DNA from: Pseudomonadota bacterium
GTDB lineage: Bacteria > Pseudomonadota > Gammaproteobacteria > Steroidobacterales > Woeseiaceae
DNA length: 5,784 nt
Assembly (NCBI GenBank): GCA_022360335.1
Contig: JAKSCZ010000585.1
Span: 1 to 5,784, forward strand
Direction of reading: 5' to 3'
The notes beneath the pieces were generated by a model. It had not been told where the DNA came from. It worked only from the letters and a program-made list of their open reading frames with translations, and searched no databases. A program made the position numbers and the translations under genes. Each line of letters begins with the position of its first letter. Position 1 is the first letter of the stretch. Below, in pieces: positions 1-5,784 of the stretch.

Positions 1-1221
1 ATCGCCCAACTCGAGAAATTCTCCGATTTCTCGTCCGTCGAGATCTACTCCGAGGAGCGGCTCGCCGAGGAATACCACACGGACGAGCGCATGTTCGTCG
101 TGCGGCTGCCGAAGGAAAGCGGGCTCGTCGAGGAGACGCTGGCCAAGAGCCGGCTCGCCGACGTCTTCGACTTCCGCGTGCTGGCCGTCTTTCGCGACGG
201 CGAACTCCGCATCATGCCGCGCGGCGACGAGGTCCTGCTCGGCGGCGACCTGCTGCTGATCGAGGGCCAGCATACCGACCTCGACGTGCTGCGCGGCCTC
301 CAGGAACTCGAGATCGATACCAGGGTACCCGCCAGTGCGGCGACGTTCGAGTCGGAACGCCTCACGCTGATGGACGCGACCCTCGATCCGCGCAGCAGCC
401 TCGCCGGCCGCACCGTCGGCGAGCTGAATTTCCGCGAACGCTACGGCATCGAACTCGCCGGCATCTGGCGAGAAGGCGAGACGGTCGGCACCGAACTGGC
501 CGACGAACGCCTCCAGGTCGGCGACGCGCTGCTGCTCCTCGGTCCGCGCGACCGGCTGCAACTGCTGTCGTCCGATTCGGACTTCCTGATTCTGACGCCG
601 CTCGGCCAGGAACCGCCCGACACACGGCGAGCGCCGCTGGCGGCCGCCATCATGCTCGGCGTCGTGTTGAGCGTCATGACGGGCTATGCGCCGATATCGA
701 TCGCCGCCGTCATCGGCGGCACGGTCATGGTCCTGACGGGCTGCCTGAACATGGAACAGGCGTACCGCGCCATCGACTGGCGGGCGATCTTCCTGATCGC
801 GGGCATGCTGCCGCTCGGGATCGCCATGCAGGACACGGGCGCCGCCGAGTACCTCGCCACGATGGTGATGGACTTGCTCGGCGACGCCGGACCGTGGCCC
901 GTGATCATGGGTCTCTATATCCTGACGGCCATGGCGACGATGATCATACCGACGGCGGCGCTGGTCGTCCTGATGGCGCCGATCGTCCTGTCGGCGATGG
1001 CGGACCTCGGCGTGGCGCCCGAAACGGCGATGATGGCCGTCGCCATGGCAGCGTCGGCCAGTTTCACGAGCCCGATCTCGCATCCGGCCAATATTCTCGT
1101 CATGGGCCCCGGCGGGTATCGCTTCGTCGACTACCTCAAAGTCGGCGTGCCGCTGACGATCGTCGTATTCGTCACCGTGATGGTGCTGCTGCCGATCGTC
1201 TGGCCGCTGGTGCCGGTCTGA
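1..1221 (+). CDS. SLC13/DASS-family anion permease with two RCK_C domains (5' partial)
   Basis: The frame is open from base 1 to the TGA at 1219-1221, giving 406 visible residues with no credible start. Members of this architecture are about 600 residues long, so roughly the first 200 (the N-terminal membrane half) lie before the window. Visible order: two RCK_C/TrkA_C regulatory domains (about residues 30-105 and 115-190, with GGDLLLIEG at 81-89 and GDALLLLGP from 174), then about six hydrophobic segments from residue 210 to the end. The C-terminal re-entrant region reads SASFTSPISHPANILV followed by GPGGYRF, a signature of this permease group. The family moves sulfate, dicarboxylates or other anions across the inner membrane, usually with Na+, and RCK_C domains in the central cytoplasmic loop probably sense a ligand. 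The substrate cannot be read from sequence. The next gene starts 9 bases downstream and is probably cotranscribed. Confidence 0.9.
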   Translation: MAQLEKFSDFSSVEIYSEERLAEEYHTDERMFVVRLPKESGLVEETLAKSRLADVFDFRVLAVFRDGELRIMPRGDEVLLGGDLLLIEGQHTDLDVLRGLQELEIDTRVPASAATFESERLTLMDATLDPRSSLAGRTVGELNFRERYGIELAGIWREGETVGTELADERLQVGDALLLLGPRDRLQLLSSDSDFLILTPLGQEPPDTRRAPLAAAIMLGVVLSVMTGYAPISIAAVIGGTVMVLTGCLNMEQAYRAIDWRAIFLIAGMLPLGIAMQDTGAAEYLATMVMDLLGDAGPWPVIMGLYILTAMATMIIPTAALVVLMAPIVLSAMADLGVAPETAMMAVAMAASASFTSPISHPANILVMGPGGYRFVDYLKVGVPLTIVVFVTVMVLLPIVWPLVPV

Positions 1222-1230
1222 GTCGTGCCG

Positions 1231-2448
1231 ATGAGTAAGCGAATCGTCATCGCGGGCGCCGGCCATGCCGCCGGCCAGGTCGTCGCCAGCCTGCGACAGC
1301 ACGCGTTCGACGGACGGATCGTGCTCGTCGGCGACGAACCCTACCTGCCCTATCAGCGCCCGCCCTTGTCGAAGAAGTTCCTCGCCGGCGAGATGTCCGT
1401 CGAGCAGCTGTCCTTCAAACCCGCGAGCTTCTACGACGACGCCGGCGTCGAACGGCATCTGGGCTCGACGATCGCCTCGATCCACCGGGATGCCCGCCGC
1501 CTCGCGATCGACGGCGGCGAAGACATCGGCTACGACAAGCTCGTACTCGCACTCGGGTCGCGCGTTCGGCGACTCCGCCTGGGCGGCGAGGCCCTCGACC
1601 GCGTCCACTACCTGCGCAGTATCGACGACGTCGATGCCATACGCGGCGATATGGAAACCGGCCGGCGGCTGGTCATCGTCGGCGCCGGATACATCGGCCT
1701 CGAGGTCGCGGCGGTCGCACGGCAGGCGGGCCTCGACGTGACGGTCGTCGAAATGGCCGACCGCGTGATGAGTCGCGTCGTCTCGCCCGAAATTTCCGAC
1801 TTCTACCAGATCGAACACACGAACCGGGGCGTCAGGCTCCGCCTGTCGACCGGCGTGGCCGGCCTGAACGGCGGGAAGCGGGTCCGATCCGTCGTGACTA
1901 CGGAGGGCGAAGAAATCCCCGCCGACCTCGTCGTCATCGGCGTCGGCATCGTCCCGAACTCGGAACTCGCCTCGGCAGCGGGACTCGAGGTGAACGACGG
2001 TATCGTCGTGGACGACCGCTGCCGCACGGCCGATCCCGACGTCTTCGCCGTCGGCGACTGCACGCGGCACCCGAACGCGATCTACGGCCGCATGCTGCGG
2101 CTCGAATCCGTGCACAACGCACTGGAGCAGGCGAAAACGGCCGCGGCGAATCTCTGCGCAAAGCACGCCGCCTACTGCCAGGTTCCCTGGTTCTGGTCGG
2201 ATCAGTACGACCTCAAGCTACAGATCGCGGGACTTTCTCAGGACTACGACGACATCGTGATACGCGGCAACCCGGCGGAACGTTCGTTCTCCTGCCTCTA
2301 CCTCGAAGAAGGTCGCCTGATCGCCGTCGATGCGATCAATGCCCCGCGCGATTTCATTCAGTCGAAGAAGCTGATCGCCGACCGCGCGGTGCTCCGCAGC
2401 GAACGGCTCGCGGACGCGGGGATTCCGTTGCAGGAACTGGCGACCTGA
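1231..2448 (+). CDS. FAD-dependent NADH:ferredoxin reductase, putidaredoxin/rhodocoxin reductase type
   Basis: A complete 405-residue flavoprotein of the CamA/ThcD/BphA4 class, which passes electrons from NADH to a [2Fe-2S] ferredoxin serving an oxygenase or P450. Visible motifs: N-terminal FAD dinucleotide fold GAGHAAG (9-15); NAD fold GAGYIGLE (151-158), with Glu174 ending the second strand, which favours NADH over NADPH; the second FAD motif DVFAVGDC (270-277); and a C-terminal reductase domain opening with PWFWSDQYD (319-327). Length is normal for the family (about 400). The ATG at 1231 is preferred because it gives the typical MSKRIVIAGAG start; an in-frame GTG at 1225 would add two residues. 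No strong ribosome binding site is seen before either. It follows the permease gene by 9 bases, so translation may be coupled. No ferredoxin or oxygenase gene is in the window, so its electron acceptor is unknown. Confidence 0.93.
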   Translation: MSKRIVIAGAGHAAGQVVASLRQHAFDGRIVLVGDEPYLPYQRPPLSKKFLAGEMSVEQLSFKPASFYDDAGVERHLGSTIASIHRDARRLAIDGGEDIGYDKLVLALGSRVRRLRLGGEALDRVHYLRSIDDVDAIRGDMETGRRLVIVGAGYIGLEVAAVARQAGLDVTVVEMADRVMSRVVSPEISDFYQIEHTNRGVRLRLSTGVAGLNGGKRVRSVVTTEGEEIPADLVVIGVGIVPNSELASAAGLEVNDGIVVDDRCRTADPDVFAVGDCTRHPNAIYGRMLRLESVHNALEQAKTAAANLCAKHAAYCQVPWFWSDQYDLKLQIAGLSQDYDDIVIRGNPAERSFSCLYLEEGRLIAVDAINAPRDFIQSKKLIADRAVLRSERLADAGIPLQELAT

Positions 2449-2454
2449 CTCAGG
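2444..2454. other. Palindrome containing both convergent stop codons
   Basis: CCTGACTCAGG is a perfect 5-bp palindrome around a single C. It contains the TGA of the reductase gene (2446-2448) on the plus strand and the TGA of the anchored protein gene (2452-2450) on the minus strand. One base separates the two coding regions. There is no room for a separate terminator and no T-run, so both transcripts must run into the opposing gene unless stopped inside it. A one-base loop cannot form a normal RNA hairpin, so this is a layout observation and not a terminator call. Confidence 0.6.
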
Positions 2455-3154
2455 GTTGTGCCGTCGCGGCGACGTCCTCGTATTCCGGAAACTCGATGAT
2501 CAGCCGGCCGTCGGCCGAGACGAGACCCGTGTCCGCAGAAAACGCGCGAACCAGCAGGGATTCGACGCCGGCCATCTCGAGCCCGGCCACCCGGCCCGAC
2601 CCGCCGCTGACGGCGGCCGTACCGAGCGCGCCGGGTCCCGCCGTCAGGTCACCGAGCCAGTTGCCCCGCCAGCTGTTCGCCGAGCTGCGCCAGGCCGGAA
2701 ACGCGACGTCGCGGATGAAACGCCAGTAGTTCTCGCTCTGCTGCAGGAACAGGCTGCCGTGCTCGGGCAGATAGAGATACCAGACGCTGTCGACGATGGC
2801 TTCGCCGTGCAGCAAGTGCGTCGATTCGGATTTCGACGACAACTTGACACCGAGTCCCGCCACCCGATTGCGGCCGTCGCGCATCACGGTAACCATCGCG
2901 CTCGTCTGCCGGATCGGCGCCTCCCAGAGCTGCAGGACCTTCCCGGGGGTCGGCTCGTGAAGCGACTCGCCGTCGTTGGTGTAGACGATGCTCTCCGACG
3001 GGACGGCGGAGAAGTTGAGTGTGATGAGCTCGGCGTCGCTAACCGACAGCGGCGAAAGACCGCGATCCGACGTCAGCGGGTTATACAGCAGGACGGCGCC
3101 GAACGACGCAGCGCCCAGCAGCAGGCCGGCAAGCAGTGCGGCCAGGAATTTCAT
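2450..3154 (-). CDS. Membrane-anchored protein of unknown function, downstream paralogue of the tandem pair
   Basis: Unrecognised 234-residue protein. The N-terminus (MKFLAALLAGLLLGAASFGA) is a signal anchor or signal peptide without a lipobox; the rest is soluble, has no cysteine and is probably periplasmic. The ATG at 3154 was chosen because it opens the hydrophobic segment, has a ribosome binding site GAGG (3165-3162) seven bases upstream and overlaps the upstream stop as ATGA. The frame stays open further upstream, but there it lies inside the neighbouring gene and gives arginine-rich nonsense. The protein resembles its upstream neighbour along its length: compare VDSVWYLYLPEHGSLF here with VDWVLHLPARGSLF there, and RNRVAGLGVK with RDTVVGVGVR. 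It differs by an extra stretch of about 30 residues (144-175) carrying four tryptophans. The function is unknown; translational coupling suggests a partner role with its neighbour. Confidence 0.85.
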   Translation of the reverse strand: MKFLAALLAGLLLGAASFGAVLLYNPLTSDRGLSPLSVSDAELITLNFSAVPSESIVYTNDGESLHEPTPGKVLQLWEAPIRQTSAMVTVMRDGRNRVAGLGVKLSSKSESTHLLHGEAIVDSVWYLYLPEHGSLFLQQSENYWRFIRDVAFPAWRSSANSWRGNWLGDLTAGPGALGTAAVSGGSGRVAGLEMAGVESLLVRAFSADTGLVSADGRLIIEFPEYEDVAATAQP

Positions 3155-3747
3155 TCGGTCGCCTCGTCCGGTCCGTCCGGCGCTTCGAGCCGGCCGACGT
3201 AGGCCGCGACCAGTTCGATATGGCCGGCAGGCGCGCCTTCGTCGTCGGACGCATTCTCTACCCAGCGCTCGGTCAGGAAACCGCTCAGCGGTGCAAATTC
3301 CCGCGAGCCCGAGCGAATCGTGCCGCTGCGACGGCCGCCGTCCCCGGCCGCGTCCTCCATGTTCGCGAACAGCGAGCCGCGCGCCGGCAGGTGCAGCACC
3401 CAGTCGACGACGGCGGCTTGCCCGGCCCCGCGGGCAGCGTTGCGGACGCCGACACCGACGACCGTGTCCCGGGCGTTGCGAATCTTGAACACCTCCGTGT
3501 GCATGGAGGCCAGAACGTCGGCGGCCGGCCATTCGAGGCCCGGCGGCAACGGCCGGGCCGCGTCTCGCGTGCCGATCATCACGCGGTCCATGGGCACGTT
3601 GATACGAAAGACCTCGACGTTCCCGCCGTTCGGGGCAACCGAGACGATCGACGCCTCGCGCGCCTGGTCCACGGCCGGCAGCGCATACAACGCGCCGGCG
3701 GCGGCGAGCGCGCCGAGCAGGATTCCAAAGAAGAACGTCTTCAGCAA
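3151..3747 (-). CDS. Membrane-anchored protein of unknown function, upstream paralogue of the tandem pair
   Basis: Unrecognised 198-residue protein. It begins MLKTFFFGILLGALAAAGAL, a hydrophobic anchor or signal peptide without a lipobox, followed by a cysteine-free soluble region and an acidic tail ending EATE. The start is a TTG at 3747. In frame there is no ATG or GTG between it and the upstream stop at 3804-3802, and the next internal candidates (a GTG at residue 26, Met53) would lose the anchor. No clear ribosome binding site precedes the TTG. The stop TGA (3153-3151) overlaps the next start as ATGA. The core contains TEVFKIRNARDTVVGVGVR and VDWVLHLPARGSLF, which align with the downstream gene, followed by a glycine-rich stretch, so the two look like an old tandem duplication. 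No enzyme motif or known domain was recognised. Existence as a gene is well supported by this conservation; function is not. Confidence 0.83.
   Translation of the reverse strand: MLKTFFFGILLGALAAAGALYALPAVDQAREASIVSVAPNGGNVEVFRINVPMDRVMIGTRDAARPLPPGLEWPAADVLASMHTEVFKIRNARDTVVGVGVRNAARGAGQAAVVDWVLHLPARGSLFANMEDAAGDGGRRSGTIRSGSREFAPLSGFLTERWVENASDDEGAPAGHIELVAAYVGRLEAPDGPDEATE
3162..3169 (-). promoter_or_regulatory. Ribosome binding site of the downstream paralogue
   Basis: The minus strand reads GGACGAGG here, then seven bases to the ATG at 3154. The GAGG core at this spacing supports that internal ATG over the longer open frame upstream. The site lies inside the end of the upstream gene, which fits an ATGA-coupled pair that can also initiate independently. 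Confidence 0.6.
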
Positions 3748-3865
3748 AGCAGGTACACCAGCGGTCGATTCGCCTGCCGAATCAGGCAGATGCGGTGGAG
3801 TTTAGTTAACTTGCCGGTCCCGGCCCACCGCAACAGGGTGATTTTGTGACGAAGCGCACAGGATC

Positions 3866-3881
3866 GCGTGAATCCGCACGC
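3866..3881. promoter_or_regulatory. Inverted repeat overlapping the putative -35 region (possible operator)
   Basis: GCGTG (3866-3870) and CACGC (3877-3881) are perfect 5-base inverted arms around AATCCG. They lie just upstream of the TACAAT box at 3890-3895 and across the place where a -35 element would be. A dimeric regulator could bind here, but a 5-base arm pair arises often by chance in GC-rich DNA, so the regulatory reading is only an inference. Confidence 0.25.
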
Positions 3882-3895
3882 AATACGGTTACAAT
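3868..3895 (+). promoter_or_regulatory. Putative sigma-70-type promoter of the fusion gene
   Basis: TACAAT at 3890-3895 matches the -10 consensus at 5 of 6 positions. GTGAAT at 3868-3873, 16 bases upstream, matches the -35 consensus at only 3 of 6, so the promoter would be weak or activator-dependent. Transcription would start near 3902 and give a leader of about 20 bases before the ATG at 3923, just long enough for the ribosome binding site. Confidence 0.45.
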
Positions 3896-3907
3896 CCGCT
3901 GGCCGCG

Positions 3908-3915
3908 GGGGAGGG
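3908..3915 (+). promoter_or_regulatory. Ribosome binding site of the fusion gene
   Basis: GGGGAGGG lies seven bases before the ATG at 3923. It is the strongest ribosome binding site in the window and fixes the start of the sulfotransferase-like/aminotransferase gene. Confidence 0.75.
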
Positions 3916-3922
3916 AATCCCG

Positions 3923-5260
3923 ATGACCCAGCCGATCTGCCTGTGGTCGGGGCCGCGCAACGTCTCGACCGCACTGATGTACAGCTTCGCCCAGCGAGAC
4001 GACGTGCGCGTCGTCGACGAGCCGCTCTACGGCCACTACCTGAGGGTCAGCGGTGCCGACCATCCCGGACGCGAAGAAGTGCTCGCCGCGATGAACTGCG
4101 ACGGCGATGCGGTCATCGAGGAACTGCTCGAAGCGCAGTCGGGCAGTCCTTCGCGCCGGCTGTTTCTCAAGCACATGGCCCATCATCTCATCGGCCTCGA
4201 CCTCGGTTTCCTGGCCGAAACGAGCAACGTTCTTCTGATCCGCGACCCGCGCGAGATGCTGCCGTCGCTGACGATCCAGCTCCCGCAGGCGAAACTGGCG
4301 GATACGGGACTCAGGCGCCAGTGGGACCTGTTCGAGGCGCTTCGGGCGCAGGGTCGGGCGCCGGCCGTAGTGGACTCCCGCGAGTTGTTGCTCGACCCTG
4401 CCGGCGTGCTCGCCACGCTGTGCGCAAAGGACGCCCGCGTCTCCGTGTTCGACAGCGTCGTCCAGGGCGGCGACGCCGTGTGGGAGGGCTTGCGCGTGTA
4501 CGACGGGCGCATCGCCGAACTCGATGGCCACCTCGAGCGGCTGCAGGACTCCGCCAGGGCGCTCGCATTCGCCGGCGTACCGACGAGCGACGAGGTCCGC
4601 GCCGCGGTTTTTGCCACGCTCGAGGCGAACGGCATGCGCGACAACACGCACATCCGCCTGACACTGACGCGCGGGGAGAAGCTCACCTCGGGAATGAACC
4701 CGAAGCTCAACCGGTCCGGCTGCACGCTGATCGTGCTCGCCGAGTGGAAGCCGCCCGTCTACCCGGACGACGGCATCCGCGTCGTGACCGCCTCGACACG
4801 CCGCAATTCGCCCTCGTGCCTCGACTCCAAGATCCATCACAACAACCTGCTCAACAACATCCTCGCCTGCATCGAGGCCAACGTCGCCGGCGCCGACGCA
4901 GCCGTCATGCTCGACGTCAACGGCTTCGTTTCGGAAACGAACGATACGAACCTGTTCCTGGTACGCGGCGGCACCGTTCTGACGCCGCATGCCGACGCCT
5001 GTCTGCCCGGTCTGACGCGACGGATGATCCTTCACATCTGTGACGCGGAGGGAATCCCGTGGGCCGAGAAGAACCTCTCCCTGACCGAGTTGTACACGGC
5101 GGAGGAGGTATTCACGAGCGGCACGATGGGCGAACTCACTCCGGTGCTCGAAGCGGACGGACGCGCGATCGGTGACGGCGAGGTCGGCGAGACGACCCGC
5201 CGCTTGCAGTCCCTGCATCGCAGCTACGCCCGGGACAACGGCACGCCGCTGCCGTTCTGA
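3923..5260 (+). CDS. Sulfotransferase-like domain fused to class IV PLP-dependent aminotransferase
   Basis: A complete 445-residue two-domain cytoplasmic protein. Residues 1 to about 167 are sulfotransferase-like: WSGPRNVST (8-16) is the nucleotide-phosphate loop, LKHMAHH follows, and LLIRDPRE with Arg107 and Ser115 matches the 3'-phosphate-binding strand. From about 171 a class IV (branched-chain/D-amino-acid type) aminotransferase begins at ARVSVFDS, with GDAVWEGLRVYDGRI, the phosphate-binding Arg206 in HLERL, the PLP lysine Lys303 in DSKIHHNNLLNNILA, Glu338 in GFVSETNDTNLF, and the late TSGTMGELTPV. The Lys-Glu spacing of 35 is close to that of E. coli IlvE. The aminotransferase part should be active; its substrate is not determined. 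The sulfotransferase part lacks the last 60-70 residues usual in stand-alone members, and the aminotransferase lacks its usual first strand, so activity of the N-terminal part is doubtful. It has its own promoter and a strong ribosome binding site. Confidence 0.92.
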   Translation: MTQPICLWSGPRNVSTALMYSFAQRDDVRVVDEPLYGHYLRVSGADHPGREEVLAAMNCDGDAVIEELLEAQSGSPSRRLFLKHMAHHLIGLDLGFLAETSNVLLIRDPREMLPSLTIQLPQAKLADTGLRRQWDLFEALRAQGRAPAVVDSRELLLDPAGVLATLCAKDARVSVFDSVVQGGDAVWEGLRVYDGRIAELDGHLERLQDSARALAFAGVPTSDEVRAAVFATLEANGMRDNTHIRLTLTRGEKLTSGMNPKLNRSGCTLIVLAEWKPPVYPDDGIRVVTASTRRNSPSCLDSKIHHNNLLNNILACIEANVAGADAAVMLDVNGFVSETNDTNLFLVRGGTVLTPHADACLPGLTRRMILHICDAEGIPWAEKNLSLTELYTAEEVFTSGTMGELTPVLEADGRAIGDGEVGETTRRLQSLHRSYARDNGTPLPF

Positions 5261-5274
5261 CCGTCCGCTGTCAG
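5257..5274. other. Small inverted repeat between convergent genes, covering both stops
   Basis: CTGAC (5257-5261) and GTCAG (5270-5274) form a 5-bp stem with an 8-base loop. The plus-strand stop TGA (5258-5260) sits in one arm and the minus-strand stop (5273-5271) in the other. There is no T-run on either side, so it is at best a weak terminator for either strand. It is the only hairpin in the 10-base gap. Confidence 0.35.
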
Positions 5275-5784
5275 CAGGCGTCGAAGTAGCGTTGCAGGTA
5301 GTCGTCGAGCGATATGTCGTCGGATGCCTCGACCGTGCGCTGCCGCTCGACCGAGGCCGCGGCTTCTTCGCTCAGCAGACGTTCCTGCGTTTCGCGCAGC
5401 GGGGCGATGCTGCCGAAATAATCGCGGTGGCGGCGCGCCGTTTCCAGTGCAAACTCGAAGAAGCTGCTGTCGGTGTCCCTGAGCCCGGCCACGATGCGGG
5501 CCGACGGCGTCGACCCGGGTTCGTCGACGGCCAGTTGCTGGTGGCCGACGGCGGCCGCGTAGCTGTCGCCGCCGCCGTGACGATCGATCGCCCGTGCCAC
5601 CGCCAGCACCTTGTTCAGGATCTCGGTCGCCCAGTCCCGCAGGGTCACCGGCTCGCCGTTGCGCCGGAGCCGGAAATCGGGGTCGCGCCCGCGTTTTGCC
5701 GTACCCGCGTGGTTCGTCCGGATATCGTCGAACTCCGCAGGACCGATCTTCGGGCTGTCCTCGAGCAGGCAATACACGAGGAAA
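5271..5784 (-). CDS. gshA: Glutamate-cysteine ligase, C-terminal part (partial, continues past the window)
   Basis: The frame runs on the minus strand from the window edge to TGA at 5273-5271, giving about 170 visible residues. The usual length of this enzyme is around 520, so about two thirds is outside. It catalyses the ATP-dependent joining of glutamate and cysteine, the first step of glutathione synthesis, in the cytoplasm. The visible part begins FLVYCLLEDSPKI, then N..G...RGRDPDFRLRRNG, LRDWATEIL, GGDSYAAAV, TPSARIVAGL and SFFEFALE....HRDYF, matching the C-terminal region of the type-1 (E. coli-like, PF04262) family. A GTG at 5777 is not a start, because coding similarity continues upstream of it. 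The catalytic ATP-grasp-like core is not in the window and cannot be checked. The tail ends in an acidic stretch and a C-terminal Cys (YLQRYFDAC). Confidence 0.88.
   Translation of the reverse strand, partial: FLVYCLLEDSPKIGPAEFDDIRTNHAGTAKRGRDPDFRLRRNGEPVTLRDWATEILNKVLAVARAIDRHGGGDSYAAAVGHQQLAVDEPGSTPSARIVAGLRDTDSSFFEFALETARRHRDYFGSIAPLRETQERLLSEEAAASVERQRTVEASDDISLDDYLQRYFDAC

Noticed and set aside
2462..2474. Hairpin CGTCG-CGG-CGACG near the 3' end of the downstream paralogue, considered as a terminator
   Set aside because: It lies inside the coding region, has a short stem and no T-run on either strand.
3155..3532. A 126-codon upstream extension of the downstream paralogue
   Set aside because: It is arginine-rich, overlaps the upstream paralogue out of frame, and the ATG at 3154 has an anchor, a ribosome binding site and an ATGA overlap.
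3804..3833. Possible minus-strand promoter for the paralogue pair (TTGCGG, 18 bases, TTAACT)
   Set aside because: Each box matches consensus at only 3 of 6 positions, which is no better than chance.
3868..5043. A plus-strand open frame of 391 codons overlapping the fusion gene in another frame
   Set aside because: Its arginine/proline-rich composition is that of a frame-shifted GC-rich gene, and the overlapping frame is unmistakably coding.
5047..5059. A 13-base repeat of the fusion gene's leader (ggagggaatcccg also at 3910-3922), followed by a GTG
   Set aside because: The second copy encodes EGIP inside the aminotransferase and the GTG is out of frame; probably coincidence.
3806..5218. A long minus-strand open frame of 470 codons opposite the fusion gene
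   Set aside because: It lies antisense to a gene with clear family motifs, has the biased R/V/D/H-rich composition of a GC-rich antisense frame and shows no recognisable domain.
5224..5772. A minus-strand frame of 182 codons overlapping the gshA fragment
   Set aside because: It is an out-of-frame shadow of a region with clear GshA similarity and runs into the fusion gene.

Overview
The window is high-GC (about two thirds G+C by eye), densely coding bacterial DNA. Six protein-coding genes fill almost all of it and the largest gap between genes is 175 bases. The last gene is the C-terminal part of a type-1 (E. coli-like) glutamate-cysteine ligase, a form typical of gamma- and some betaproteobacteria. 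With the high GC and the GshA form, a GC-rich gammaproteobacterium from the environment is the most likely source. This is an inference; there is no rRNA or other firm taxonomic marker.

Layout from left to right. Bases 1-1221 (+) carry the C-terminal two thirds of an SLC13/DASS-type anion permease with two RCK_C (TrkA_C) domains; its start lies before the window. Nine bases later, at 1231-2448 (+), is a complete FAD/NADH ferredoxin reductase of the putidaredoxin/rhodocoxin reductase type. It converges, with one base between the stop codons, on two minus-strand genes (3747-3151, then 3154-2450). These two overlap by an ATGA and encode small, cysteine-free, N-terminally membrane-anchored proteins of unknown function. 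They appear to be diverged paralogues of each other. A 175-base divergent control region (3748-3922) separates them from a plus-strand gene (3923-5260). That gene encodes a short sulfotransferase-like domain fused to a PLP-dependent class IV aminotransferase. It converges on the minus-strand gshA fragment (5784-5271), with 10 bases between the genes.

How the genes may work together. Permease and reductase look like one transcription unit, as do the two paralogues. The permease (possibly for an inorganic or organic anion), the sulfotransferase-like fusion and GshA loosely suggest a sulfur or amino-acid theme, but nothing in the sequence proves a common pathway. The two parts most worth following up are the tandem anchored paralogues and the fusion protein. 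In the fusion, both partner domains appear trimmed at the junction. No RNA gene, mobile element, CRISPR array or large repeat was seen.
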